Shown: in pieces, positions 6,980-14,820 of the stretch
Layout of the letters: every line of letters starts with the position of its first letter
How positions within the stretch are numbered: the stretch's first letter is position 1
Assembly: GCA_045642965.1 (NCBI GenBank)
Contig: JAZUJX010000037.1
Location: 1-21,959, forward strand
Direction of reading: 5' to 3'
DNA: 21,959 nt
Source of the DNA: Equadaptatus sp045642965
GTDB taxonomy: Bacteria > Synergistota > Synergistia > Synergistales > Synergistaceae
The notes under the pieces: generated by a model
What the model saw: the letters and a program-made list of their open reading frames with translations, nothing else
Told to the model about the DNA's origin: nothing
The model's database searches: none
Program-made: the position numbers and the translations under genes

Positions 6980-7780
6980 TTGGGCAGAATCGCGCTTATA
7001 GCCGGTGAAGGTATGCTTCCTGTTTCCATCGCAAAACAGCTTTCGGAACAGGGTGATGCCCCTGTGCTTTACAATCTGAGGCATGATTTTGAAGAGCTCA
7101 GGGCGTTTGTCTGTGAGGTCGTTGACATTCAGAAGCCTAATCTCGGCGCCGCGATAAAGAGCATGAAAAAACTGGGCGTTGACAGAATAATCATGGCGGG
7201 ACGCGTGCCGAAGTCGCTTATGTTCAAGCCTGCCCTGCTTGATTTTACTTCGCAGAAATTTCTTGCAGGTCTTCTGTTCCGCGATGACCATTCCCTGCTC
7301 GGCGCTATCGTTGATTTCTTTGAGAAGCAGGGTTTCAAGGTCATAAGCTACAAGGACATTGTTCCGCAGCTGGTTGCGCATGAGGGCTTCATTGCAGGGC
7401 GTGAGCCTTCGGAGAGCGAACTTGAGGACGTCAAATACGGCGTTGAAATATGCAGCAGACTTGTTCCTCTTTCCTTCGGGCAGTCCGTTGTTGTGAACAA
7501 AGGGGCGGTTATTGCCGTTGAGGCTATAGAGGGTACGGATAAAATGATTCTCCGCGCGGGAGAGCTGACAAAGGGCGGCGTTGTCGCGAAGCTGATGCGC
7601 CTTGACCAGGACGAGAGATACGATATTCCTACGGTTGGTCCCCAAACGCTTGAAAATATGGCTGGCGCTGGTCTCACCTGTCTTGCAGTTCACGCGGGGC
7701 ATACAATGATTATGGATTTTGACAAGTTTGAGGAAATCGCCAGACGCGAAAAGATTTCCGTTATCGGGGTTGCGGTATGA
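6980..7780 (+). CDS. lpxI: UDP-2,3-diacylglucosamine pyrophosphatase LpxI
   Basis: LpxI (formerly DUF1009) cleaves UDP-2,3-diacylglucosamine to lipid X and UMP; it replaces the unrelated LpxH in many non-enterobacterial Gram-negatives. The N-terminus GRIALIAGEGMLPVSIAKQL is the family's opening motif, and the C-terminal domain carries LMRLDQDERYDIPTVGPQT and AVHAGHTMIMD. I place the start at TTG 6980: AGGGGTGA at 6966-6973 lies 6 bases upstream and the product then begins at the conserved motif, giving 266 residues, typical for LpxI. GTG 6938 and GTG 6971 are in frame but lack a well-placed binding site. The stop overlaps lpxB by 4 bases (ATGA), so the two are translationally coupled. Confidence 0.92.
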   Translation: MGRIALIAGEGMLPVSIAKQLSEQGDAPVLYNLRHDFEELRAFVCEVVDIQKPNLGAAIKSMKKLGVDRIIMAGRVPKSLMFKPALLDFTSQKFLAGLLFRDDHSLLGAIVDFFEKQGFKVISYKDIVPQLVAHEGFIAGREPSESELEDVKYGVEICSRLVPLSFGQSVVVNKGAVIAVEAIEGTDKMILRAGELTKGGVVAKLMRLDQDERYDIPTVGPQTLENMAGAGLTCLAVHAGHTMIMDFDKFEEIARREKISVIGVAV

Positions 7781-8919
7781 AGTCAGTTTTTCTGAGTTCT
7801 GCGGAAGCTTCCGGCGACCATTACATGGCAGAGATTGTCAAAGCGCTGCGCTTCAGCTGCTTTGACGGCGAGCTGTGGGGCATGGGAGCAGCGGAATCGC
7901 GTGCGGCAGGCGTTGACGTACTGTGGCGCGGCGAACAGCTTCAGCTGTTCGGGCTTACCGAAGTTTTTTCTTCGGTGCCGCGCGTTTTAAGACTGCTTAA
8001 AGAAACGGCGGATACGATAGTGCGCCGCAATCCGGACGCAGTGGTTGTTGTTGACAGCCCCGATTATCATCTGCGCCTGCTTGCGAAGCTGCGCAAATAC
8101 GGCTACGCCGGACCTGTGTTCTACGTTTCGCCGCCTACGGTGTGGGCATGGAGAAGCGGACGCGTCAAATATCTGAAAAAATACGTAACGGAATGTTTTC
8201 CGCTGTACAAATTCGAGCATGATTATTTTGCGGCGCACGGCTGCAGTTCATATTGGGACGGCGCTCCGCTGCTTGAGGAGTTTGTAAAGCGCGGGGAGAC
8301 GAAAATCCCTGACGAGTTTGCCGGCAGCGACAAAATAGTCGCGTTTATGCCTGGTTCGCGCCGCAGTGAGGTTACAAAGCTGGTTCCCGTTATGGAGCAG
8401 GCTGCGGAAATTTTGTCGGCACGCGGCTGGCAGCCGGTTTTTTCCGTTGCGCAGGGGCTTAACCCCGAGGCAAAGGCACAGCTTATAAAGACTTTGGACG
8501 AAAAACGGCTGAGGCATTTTGACGGTTCCGGACGGGAGCTGCTTGCAGCGGCGCAGTGCTCCGTAAGCGCAAGCGGGACAATTACCGTTGAGTCGCTGCT
8601 GCTTGAAAAGTATATGGTTTCTGTTTACAAAATGAACGCGCTGTCAGGCTTTATCGCAAATCTTATTGTAAAGCCGGGACTGCCTGCAGGCTGTTTTTCA
8701 ATGACGAACATAATAGCGCAGGAAGAAATTTTCCCTGAGCTTTTCCAAAACGAATGTACCCCGGAAGCCGTTGCGGACAAGGCTCTCGCATGGCTTGAGG
8801 GAAGCGCGGAATTCCGTGCGGAGGTGCTTGACAAACTGAAACAGACAAAGGCGAAGCTTGGCACCACCGGAGTTTATGAGCGCTGGGCAAAACGCATTAT
8901 GGAGAGGATAGCATGCTGA
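7777..8919 (+). CDS. lpxB: lipid-A-disaccharide synthase LpxB
   Basis: A peripheral-membrane GT-B glycosyltransferase (GT19) that joins lipid X to UDP-2,3-diacylglucosamine, making the beta-1,6-linked disaccharide of lipid A. At 380 residues it has normal length. Visible motifs: SSAEASGDHYMAEIVKAL at the N-terminus, PDYHLRLLAKLRK, YVSPPTVWAWRSGRVKYLKK, FMPGSRRSEV at the start of the second Rossmann domain, SGTITVESLL and SMTNIIAQEEIFPELFQNE near the C-terminus. The N-terminal Met sits in the ATGA overlap with lpxI; the 3' end overlaps msbA by 7 bases. This complete LpxB makes it unlikely that the LpxB-like domain fused to LpxK further down performs the same step. Confidence 0.95.
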   Translation: MKSVFLSSAEASGDHYMAEIVKALRFSCFDGELWGMGAAESRAAGVDVLWRGEQLQLFGLTEVFSSVPRVLRLLKETADTIVRRNPDAVVVVDSPDYHLRLLAKLRKYGYAGPVFYVSPPTVWAWRSGRVKYLKKYVTECFPLYKFEHDYFAAHGCSSYWDGAPLLEEFVKRGETKIPDEFAGSDKIVAFMPGSRRSEVTKLVPVMEQAAEILSARGWQPVFSVAQGLNPEAKAQLIKTLDEKRLRHFDGSGRELLAAAQCSVSASGTITVESLLLEKYMVSVYKMNALSGFIANLIVKPGLPAGCFSMTNIIAQEEIFPELFQNECTPEAVADKALAWLEGSAEFRAEVLDKLKQTKAKLGTTGVYERWAKRIMERIAC

Positions 8920-10682
8920 AACTGGCAAACAAAGAGTCCTGGAGCTCTTACATACGGCTTCTGAAATACTGTGCACCGTACAAAAAACGTCTTGTGCTGG
9001 CCATAATTTCAATGATTTTGGCTGCGGTTTTCAGTATTCTTCCGCCGTGGCTCCTTAAAAACGTTATTGACGACGTGCTTATCAAAAAACAGATCGGCAT
9101 GCTTAATCTGATCGTACTTGCGGTTATCCTGCTCTACGTCGGCAAGGCGGTTTTCAACTATGCGCAGCTTTACCTGATGACGTGGGTCGGCCAGCGTGTG
9201 CTCATAGACCTGCGCCTTGAGCTTTACGACCGCACGCAGAGGCTTTCTCTCGGCACCCTGTACAGTCACAGAAGCGGAGAATTTTTGTCCCGCATCACAA
9301 ACGACGTCGGCACGCTCCAGACTATTCTGGCGTCTTCGCTTGTCGACCTTATAGTTCAGGGTTCGACCTTCATCGGCATTGTAGGCTTTATCTTCTATCT
9401 CAACTGGAAGCTGACGCTTATCACCTTTGCCGCCTGCCCCGTAGTGGCTTTCGCGATTGACAAAACGTCAGCAAAGCTTCGCCAGGTCGGCAAAACAATT
9501 CAGTCAAGGCTGGCGACGGTTGCCGCCATTGCCCAGGAAGCAATTTCCTCAATCAAAATAGTCCGCTCTTTCGTTACGGAAGAGGAGGAATACCAGCGTT
9601 TCAAAGAGGAATCGTACAGCCATTTCCGCGCGGTTATGAGAGGCACGCAGTACAAAGGCGTGTTGCAGGGCGCCGTCGAGGTAATTCTGATTACTGCTCT
9701 TGCCTTCGTGCTCTGGATGGGCGGTTACTCTGTCATATCAGGAGACCTTACGGCAGGCGAGCTTGTTGCCTTTGTAACCTACATCGGGCTTCTTGGTCAT
9801 CCGCTTCAGGCGCTCAGCAATTCCTTCAGCAGCATACAGCAGGGCGCCGCATCTGCGGACAGGGTTTTTGAAATAATAGATATGGACAACGAGGTTGAAA
9901 TTGCGGAAAATCCCGTTACACTTTCACCCATGCACGGCAGCATAAAGTTTGAAAACGTCTGGTTCGGCTACGACGCCGAAAATCCTGTGCTGAAGGGCAT
10001 AGACCTTGAGATCAGGGCGGGTGAAACGGTAGCGATAGTCGGGGCTACGGGCGCCGGTAAATCAACGCTCGGCGACCTTGTAATGCGTTTTTACGACCCT
10101 CAGCAGGGCGCAATTTACATAGACGGAACGGATCTAAGGCAGCTTGAGCTGAAAAGCTACCGCCGCAGAACGGGCGTTGTGCAGCAGGATCCTGTGCTCA
10201 TGAAGGGCACTCTTGCGCACAACATAGCCTACGGCTTCCCTGCGGCGGTGCAGGACGATCTTGTCCGCGCCGCGAAAATTGCGGACATTTACGATTTTAT
10301 TGACACTCTGCCGGAGAAATTTGAAACAGAGGTCGGAGAGCGCGGCGTAACGCTTTCAGGCGGTCAGAGACAGCGTGTAGCAATAGCCCGCGCTGTTGTC
10401 AGGGATCCGAAGATACTTATTATGGACGAAGCAACGTCATCGCTTGACGCTCTTGTTGAAAAACAGGTGCAGCAGGCGATGAACAACGCAATGGAAGGGC
10501 GCACCTCGATAGTTATCGCGCACAGGCTTTCGACGATACGCAGCGCCGACAGGATTATCGTTCTCAGCGGCGGCAAAATTGTCGAGCAGGGCACCCACGA
10601 TGAACTGCTTGCCGCAAACGGGCATTACAGCAAGCTTTACGCTGCAAGCAGCGCGGAAGGAACTGAAACATGTCAAGAATAG
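8913..10682 (+). CDS. msbA: MsbA-type lipid A exporter (ABC transporter, TM-ATPase)
   Basis: A half-size ABC exporter of 589 residues that as a homodimer flips core-lipid A across the inner membrane. The first ~310 residues hold about six membrane helices, starting near LVLAIISMILAAVFSILPPW. The nucleotide-binding domain is complete: Walker A GATGAGKST at 377-385, Q-loop VVQQDPVLM, signature LSGGQRQR at 481-488, Walker B ILIMDEATSSLD with Asp505-Glu506, and H-loop His537. ATG 8913 follows GGAGAGG by 5 bases. It overlaps lpxB by 7 and lpxK by 13 bases. Sequence alone cannot separate MsbA from other lipid exporters; its place between lpxB and lpxK is the main reason for the name. Confidence 0.9.
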   Translation: MLKLANKESWSSYIRLLKYCAPYKKRLVLAIISMILAAVFSILPPWLLKNVIDDVLIKKQIGMLNLIVLAVILLYVGKAVFNYAQLYLMTWVGQRVLIDLRLELYDRTQRLSLGTLYSHRSGEFLSRITNDVGTLQTILASSLVDLIVQGSTFIGIVGFIFYLNWKLTLITFAACPVVAFAIDKTSAKLRQVGKTIQSRLATVAAIAQEAISSIKIVRSFVTEEEEYQRFKEESYSHFRAVMRGTQYKGVLQGAVEVILITALAFVLWMGGYSVISGDLTAGELVAFVTYIGLLGHPLQALSNSFSSIQQGAASADRVFEIIDMDNEVEIAENPVTLSPMHGSIKFENVWFGYDAENPVLKGIDLEIRAGETVAIVGATGAGKSTLGDLVMRFYDPQQGAIYIDGTDLRQLELKSYRRRTGVVQQDPVLMKGTLAHNIAYGFPAAVQDDLVRAAKIADIYDFIDTLPEKFETEVGERGVTLSGGQRQRVAIARAVVRDPKILIMDEATSSLDALVEKQVQQAMNNAMEGRTSIVIAHRLSTIRSADRIIVLSGGKIVEQGTHDELLAANGHYSKLYAASSAEGTETCQE

Positions 10683-12949
10683 TACGGAGTTATTTAAGCT
10701 ACACGAGAGGAGAATCGCCGGCGTCGCCATGGAATCTGCTTTATCCGACGCAGTTTGTGACGCGTGCCTGGATGAGGCTGCGCATTTTCCTTTTCGAACG
10801 CGGAATTTTTACGACTGTTGAGCCGAAGCTTCCAGTTGTCAGCATTGGAAACAACTCGTTCGGCGGCACCAACAAAACCCCGATGTGCGAGTATATTGTC
10901 CGTATGTTCCACGAAGCCGGAATAAACGCCGGTCTTGTCAGCCGCGGCTACAAAACAAAGCATCCGGAACCGATATGGATAGGGCAGGACGAAGACAGCT
11001 TCCGCAGGGAAATAGCGGGCGACGAGCCTCTCATGCTTGCAAAGCGTCTGCCGGGAGTCAGCATTGTCGTTGCCAAAAACCGCGTAAAGGGTGTTGAACT
11101 GCTGTCAGATTTAGGTGCGGAAGTTGCCGTTACGGACGATACCTTCCAGCACAGACGCATGGCACGCGACGTTGACGTGGTGCTTGTTGACGGCACATGT
11201 CCGTTCGGCAACGGCTGGGTAATTCCCGCAGGGCTGATGCGCGAGCCCAAAACAGCGTTCGGCAGGGCAGACATGGTTGTAATAACAAAAGCGAACCAGA
11301 TTACGGAAGAATCAGTGCGCAATACAAGGACAGAAATTGAAAAATACGTTTCGCCCGAGAAAATTTTTGTAGCGGAAATAAATTACGATTCCTGGCTTGT
11401 GTACGAAAACGGCAGCGAGCCTGTTACGAAGCCGATAAACGAAAAACCGAAAGGAAGCTACGTTGTATTTTCCGCGATAGGCAATCCTGAAGGCTTCTAC
11501 CGTTACGTTGCGGGGCGAGGAATAACTGTTGCCGCCGAACGCACCTATCAGGACCACCACGAATTTACGGCGGAAGACGTTGACAAACTTAACGACCTTG
11601 CGGCGAGACTTGGTGCTTCAGGCTTTATCTGCACCGAGAAAGACACTATGAACCTGCCGAAGGACGCGAAGCTCAAGCTTCCGGTGTACGTGCTGCAGAT
11701 TTCCGTAGTGATGCCGGAAAAGAACCGTTTCCGCGAAATGCTTTGCGGGAAGCTGAGGCCGCATCTTATGGTGGCTTCAAACGGCTACGGCGAAGACGCA
11801 ATAGGAGTAATTCTGGCGAAAAAGATGCGCGAGCGCTTTAAGTCTGCGGCAATCTCGGCGTTTGCCTTTGTGGGCTCCGGAAAGCATTACGAAAAAGAGG
11901 GAATAGAAGTGGTTTCCCCGTCCGTGGAAATGCCGAGCGGAGGCATTGTCAAATACAACGTGGGCGAGCTTGTCAACGATTTCAGACATGGGCTCGGAAC
12001 TTCTATTAAAAGACAGATTGCAACAATGAGAAAAATAGGCAGGGATTACCGCACGCCGGTATGCGTCGGCGACGTCTATCTTTTCTCAAACGTTCTCTGG
12101 GGACAGGGCGTAAGCCCCGTGCTGCTTGCAACGGCAAAATCGGTGCATCTCAGCGGACATTACAGGGTTGAACGTTTCCTGCTCAGAAAACGCAGCAGAC
12201 GCGTATGGACGAGAGACGCCGAAACTGCACAGGAACTGACTGCCGACGGAGTCAGCGCAGAATTTTGCGGAAATCCTGTCATGGACCTTATCAACGACAG
12301 CGACAAAGGCGTTGAATGGAAGGACGACAAATCGGCAAGAGTCGTGCTGCTTCCGGGCAGCAGACCGCGCGCCTACAACGACATAAGCCTTGTCATAGAA
12401 GCAGCGAGGGAGCTTTCAAAACGTGTTCAGTGCCAGTTTGTAATGGTTCCCGCGCCTACGACCAACTGGACAAAAATGGCGGGCAGCCTTGAAGGCTGGA
12501 CGCTTTCGGCGGACGGAACAGAGCTTTCCTGCAAAGAAACATCAATACATATTCACACTCACGGACAGGTAACAGCCGCCGCGACGGGAGCTGATCTGCT
12601 CATAGGGCTCGGAGGCACTGCAAACCAGCTTTGTGCTGGGCTTGGACTTCCTGTTGTTTCAATAATGGAAACAGGAAAGCTGCGTCAGAAAAAACTGCTT
12701 CAGGAAGCGGAAGTGCTTGTTGACGCAAATCCTGCCGCCCTTGCCGATGCCGCGCAGAAAATACTTGAAGACCCTGAGCTGTGGAAGTCGATGAGCGAAG
12801 CCGGAATAAGGCATCTAGGCGGACAGGGAGCGCTTGACAGCGTTGTGCAGTACTGTGCTTCTGAGCTTGGCTGGGACAACCGCTGCTTGGTTTACGAAAA
12901 ATTCAGAAATTACATTGACGCGTCATCTGAAACCGAAAGGGGCGAATAA
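10670..12949 (+). CDS. lpxK: fusion: LpxK (tetraacyldisaccharide 4'-kinase) + LpxB-related glycosyltransferase-like domain
   Basis: One uninterrupted frame of 759 residues encodes two enzymes normally separate. Residues 1-363 are LpxK, which phosphorylates the lipid A disaccharide at 4': a membrane-associated N-terminus, the P-loop region SIGNNSFGGTNKTP (58-71), VSRGYKTK, DDTFQHRRMARDVDVVLVD (from 156), PAGLMREP and FICTEKDTMNLP segments. Residues 365-745 match the LpxB-related family TIGR03492 known from cyanobacteria and Deinococcus: MVASNGYGEDAIG, MPSGGIV, VCVGDVYLF, LATAKSVHLSGHYRVE, WTRDAETAQEL, CGNPVMDL, LLPGSRPRAYND and GLGGTANQLCAGLGLPVV. In the kinase half, Walker A has Asn68 instead of Gly and the DDGFQH motif has Thr158 instead of Gly, so activity is uncertain. 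ATG 10670 has AAGGAA about 8 bases upstream. The GT acceptor is unknown. Confidence 0.88.
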   Translation: MSRIVRSYLSYTRGESPASPWNLLYPTQFVTRAWMRLRIFLFERGIFTTVEPKLPVVSIGNNSFGGTNKTPMCEYIVRMFHEAGINAGLVSRGYKTKHPEPIWIGQDEDSFRREIAGDEPLMLAKRLPGVSIVVAKNRVKGVELLSDLGAEVAVTDDTFQHRRMARDVDVVLVDGTCPFGNGWVIPAGLMREPKTAFGRADMVVITKANQITEESVRNTRTEIEKYVSPEKIFVAEINYDSWLVYENGSEPVTKPINEKPKGSYVVFSAIGNPEGFYRYVAGRGITVAAERTYQDHHEFTAEDVDKLNDLAARLGASGFICTEKDTMNLPKDAKLKLPVYVLQISVVMPEKNRFREMLCGKLRPHLMVASNGYGEDAIGVILAKKMRERFKSAAISAFAFVGSGKHYEKEGIEVVSPSVEMPSGGIVKYNVGELVNDFRHGLGTSIKRQIATMRKIGRDYRTPVCVGDVYLFSNVLWGQGVSPVLLATAKSVHLSGHYRVERFLLRKRSRRVWTRDAETAQELTADGVSAEFCGNPVMDLINDSDKGVEWKDDKSARVVLLPGSRPRAYNDISLVIEAARELSKRVQCQFVMVPAPTTNWTKMAGSLEGWTLSADGTELSCKETSIHIHTHGQVTAAATGADLLIGLGGTANQLCAGLGLPVVSIMETGKLRQKKLLQEAEVLVDANPAALADAAQKILEDPELWKSMSEAGIRHLGGQGALDSVVQYCASELGWDNRCLVYEKFRNYIDASSETERGE

Positions 12950-12951
12950 AA

Positions 12952-13809
12952 TTGACGGAAATCAGGAAAATTAACGCCGGAAACGTTGAAATCGGAAACG
13001 GAAAGCTTGCAGTTCTTGCAGGCCCCTGTGCGCTTGAAAGCCTTGAACTTGGGCTTGAAACCGGCGCCGAAATGAAACGTCTCTGCGAAAAATACGGCTT
13101 CGGCTACGTGTTCAAAGCCTCCTTTGACAAGGCAAACCGCACGTCGATAAAGAGCTACAGGGGGCCTGGGCTTTCCAAAGGTCTTGAACAGCTTGCCGAA
13201 ATAAAAGAAAAGCTTGGTGTTCCGGTTGTAACCGACATACATGAGCCCTGGCAGGCGATGCCGGCTGCAGAAGTCGCGGATCTGCTTCAGATACCCGCTT
13301 TTCTCTGCAGGCAGACAGACCTGCTTGTCTCTGCCGCAAAAACAGGCAAAGCACTGAATATAAAAAAAGCGCAGTTTATGGCACCGGAAGACATGAAATC
13401 CGTCGCGGAAAAATGCCGCGAATCGGGAAACGCTGACGTAATGCTCTGCGAACGCGGAACTGAATTCGGCTATCACGAGCTTTCCGTTGACATGCGCTCG
13501 CTTGCCGTTATGAGAAGCTTCGGCTGCCCGGTCTGTTTCGATGCAACGCACAGCGTTCAGAAACCGGGCGGAAGCGGAAATTCAAGCGGAGGAGACAGAC
13601 GCTTTGTCCTTCCTCTGATACGCGCTGCCCTCGCAATAGGCATAGACGCGCTGTTTGCGGAAGTGCATCCTGACCCCGCAAACGCCAAAAGCGACGGACC
13701 AAACATGATTCCTCTTGAAAAAATGGATTTTGTACTGTCACAGATAAAAGAATTTGATTCAGCAGCGCGCAGGACAGGTTTTGCGCAGCTGGACTGGGCG
13801 GAGGTGTAA
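12952..13809 (+). CDS. kdsA: 3-deoxy-8-phosphooctulonate synthase (Kdo-8-P synthase), metal-dependent class
   Basis: KdsA condenses phosphoenolpyruvate with D-arabinose 5-phosphate to Kdo-8-phosphate. The 285-residue TIM-barrel shows LAGPCALES, FKASFDKANRTS, YRGPGLSKGL, VVTDIHEPWQ, PAFLCRQTDLL, KKAQFMAPEDM, CERGTEFGYHEL and FDATHSVQKPGG. Residue 26 is Cys in the AGPC motif; enterobacterial KdsA has Asn there, whereas Cys marks the class that needs a divalent metal, as in Aquifex. That reading follows established family knowledge. The start is TTG 12952, 8 bases after AGGGGC; it lies 2 bases past the lpxK stop. The product feeds KdsC, not found in this window, then KdsB. Confidence 0.95.
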   Translation: MTEIRKINAGNVEIGNGKLAVLAGPCALESLELGLETGAEMKRLCEKYGFGYVFKASFDKANRTSIKSYRGPGLSKGLEQLAEIKEKLGVPVVTDIHEPWQAMPAAEVADLLQIPAFLCRQTDLLVSAAKTGKALNIKKAQFMAPEDMKSVAEKCRESGNADVMLCERGTEFGYHELSVDMRSLAVMRSFGCPVCFDATHSVQKPGGSGNSSGGDRRFVLPLIRAALAIGIDALFAEVHPDPANAKSDGPNMIPLEKMDFVLSQIKEFDSAARRTGFAQLDWAEV

Positions 13810-13812
13810 AAA

Positions 13813-14820
13813 ATGAGTCTTCCGTACGAACGCAAAGAGAAAAATCTGCCTGACTCTCTGCTGCTTGCCACTGCAAAAGGCATTCTTGCCAAAGAAGCGG
13901 AAGAGCTGGAGAAAGCGGCGGAAAAAATAGACGCAGACGTTGTTGAAGCGGCGCGCGTAATCAGCCGCTGCAAAGGCAGGCTTGTAGTGTCGGGGCTTGG
14001 AAAATCGGGACACGTCGGCAGAAAAACGGCAGCAACCTTTGCATCTCTCGGTGTTCCTGCATTCTTCCTGCACTCTGCGGAAGCGTGGCACGGCGATTTG
14101 GGCATGGTCTGCCGCGAAGACGTAGGCTATTTCATAAGCAACAGCGGCGAAACAAAAGAGCTCATAGACCTTCTGCCGCACTTCAAACGCATTGGCGCCC
14201 CTGTTATAGCGGTTACCGGCAATCCTGAATCCACGCTTGCAAAAGACGCAGATTTCCTTCTCAACACTCACGTTGAAGCTGAAGCAGACCCCCTTGGGCT
14301 TGCGCCTACGAGCAGCACAACGCTGCAGATGGCAATGGGGGATGCTGTTGCCGGAATGACGACGCTTCTGCTCGGGCTTGAAAAAGAAGATTTCGCCCGT
14401 TTCCATCCGGGCGGTTCTCTCGGGAAAAAACTGCTGCTCCGTGTCGGCAATCTTATGGCGAAAGACGCGGAACTTCCCGTAGTCAGCGACAGCGCCCTTG
14501 TTTCGGACGCGCTGTTCGAAATTACGAGCAAAGGCTTCGGTGCGACAGCCGTTGTTGACAAAAACGGCGTTACGGAAGGCATTTTCACGGACGGCGACCT
14601 CCGCCGCTTAATGGAGAAAAAAGGCGACGGAGCGCTGAAATGTCCCGTTACCGAAGGCATGACAGGAAATCCCAAGGTTGTGCACGAAAACGACCACGTT
14701 ACCGCCGCTCTCAACCTTGTTGAAAAATTTGAAATTTCGGCGCTGCTTGTAGTGAACGACGAAAACAAACCTGTCGGCATGCTTCACGTGCACGACATTC
14801 TGAAAGCAGGGGTGGCGTAA
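13813..14820 (+). CDS. kdsD: arabinose-5-phosphate isomerase (SIS + two CBS domains)
   Basis: KdsD/KpsF converts ribulose 5-phosphate to arabinose 5-phosphate, the first committed sugar for Kdo. The 335-residue protein has the sugar isomerase (SIS) domain at about 1-210, with SGLGKSGHVGRKTAATFASL, AEAWHGDLGM and ISNSGETKEL, then the family hallmark FHPGGSLGKKLL, followed by two CBS domains from about 215 (LMAKDAELPVVSD... and CPVTEGMTGNPKV...GMLHVHDIL). ATG 13813 has GGAGGTG 6-7 bases upstream. It sits 3 bases after kdsA, whose substrate it makes. Length matches E. coli KdsD. The last codons contain the ribosome binding site for waaA. Confidence 0.94.
   Translation: MSLPYERKEKNLPDSLLLATAKGILAKEAEELEKAAEKIDADVVEAARVISRCKGRLVVSGLGKSGHVGRKTAATFASLGVPAFFLHSAEAWHGDLGMVCREDVGYFISNSGETKELIDLLPHFKRIGAPVIAVTGNPESTLAKDADFLLNTHVEAEADPLGLAPTSSTTLQMAMGDAVAGMTTLLLGLEKEDFARFHPGGSLGKKLLLRVGNLMAKDAELPVVSDSALVSDALFEITSKGFGATAVVDKNGVTEGIFTDGDLRRLMEKKGDGALKCPVTEGMTGNPKVVHENDHVTAALNLVEKFEISALLVVNDENKPVGMLHVHDILKAGVA
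14808..14815 (+). promoter_or_regulatory. ribosome binding site placing the waaA start at a non-ATG codon
   Basis: AGGGGTGG within the last codons of kdsD lies 5 bases before the ACG at 14821. No ATG, GTG or TTG is suitably placed after it, so the site supports initiation at ACG or a start codon lost by a single base change. Confidence 0.6.

Noticed and set aside
6737..7702. 321-residue minus-strand frame opposite lpxI, reaching the alr start
   Set aside because: It covers the promoter region and the conserved LpxI frame; no recognisable protein features.
10670..12949. lpxK fusion as an assembly or frameshift artefact
   Set aside because: Both halves share the frame, no stop lies between them, and the linker near residue 364 joins complete domains; a lost stop codon remains testable but is not indicated.
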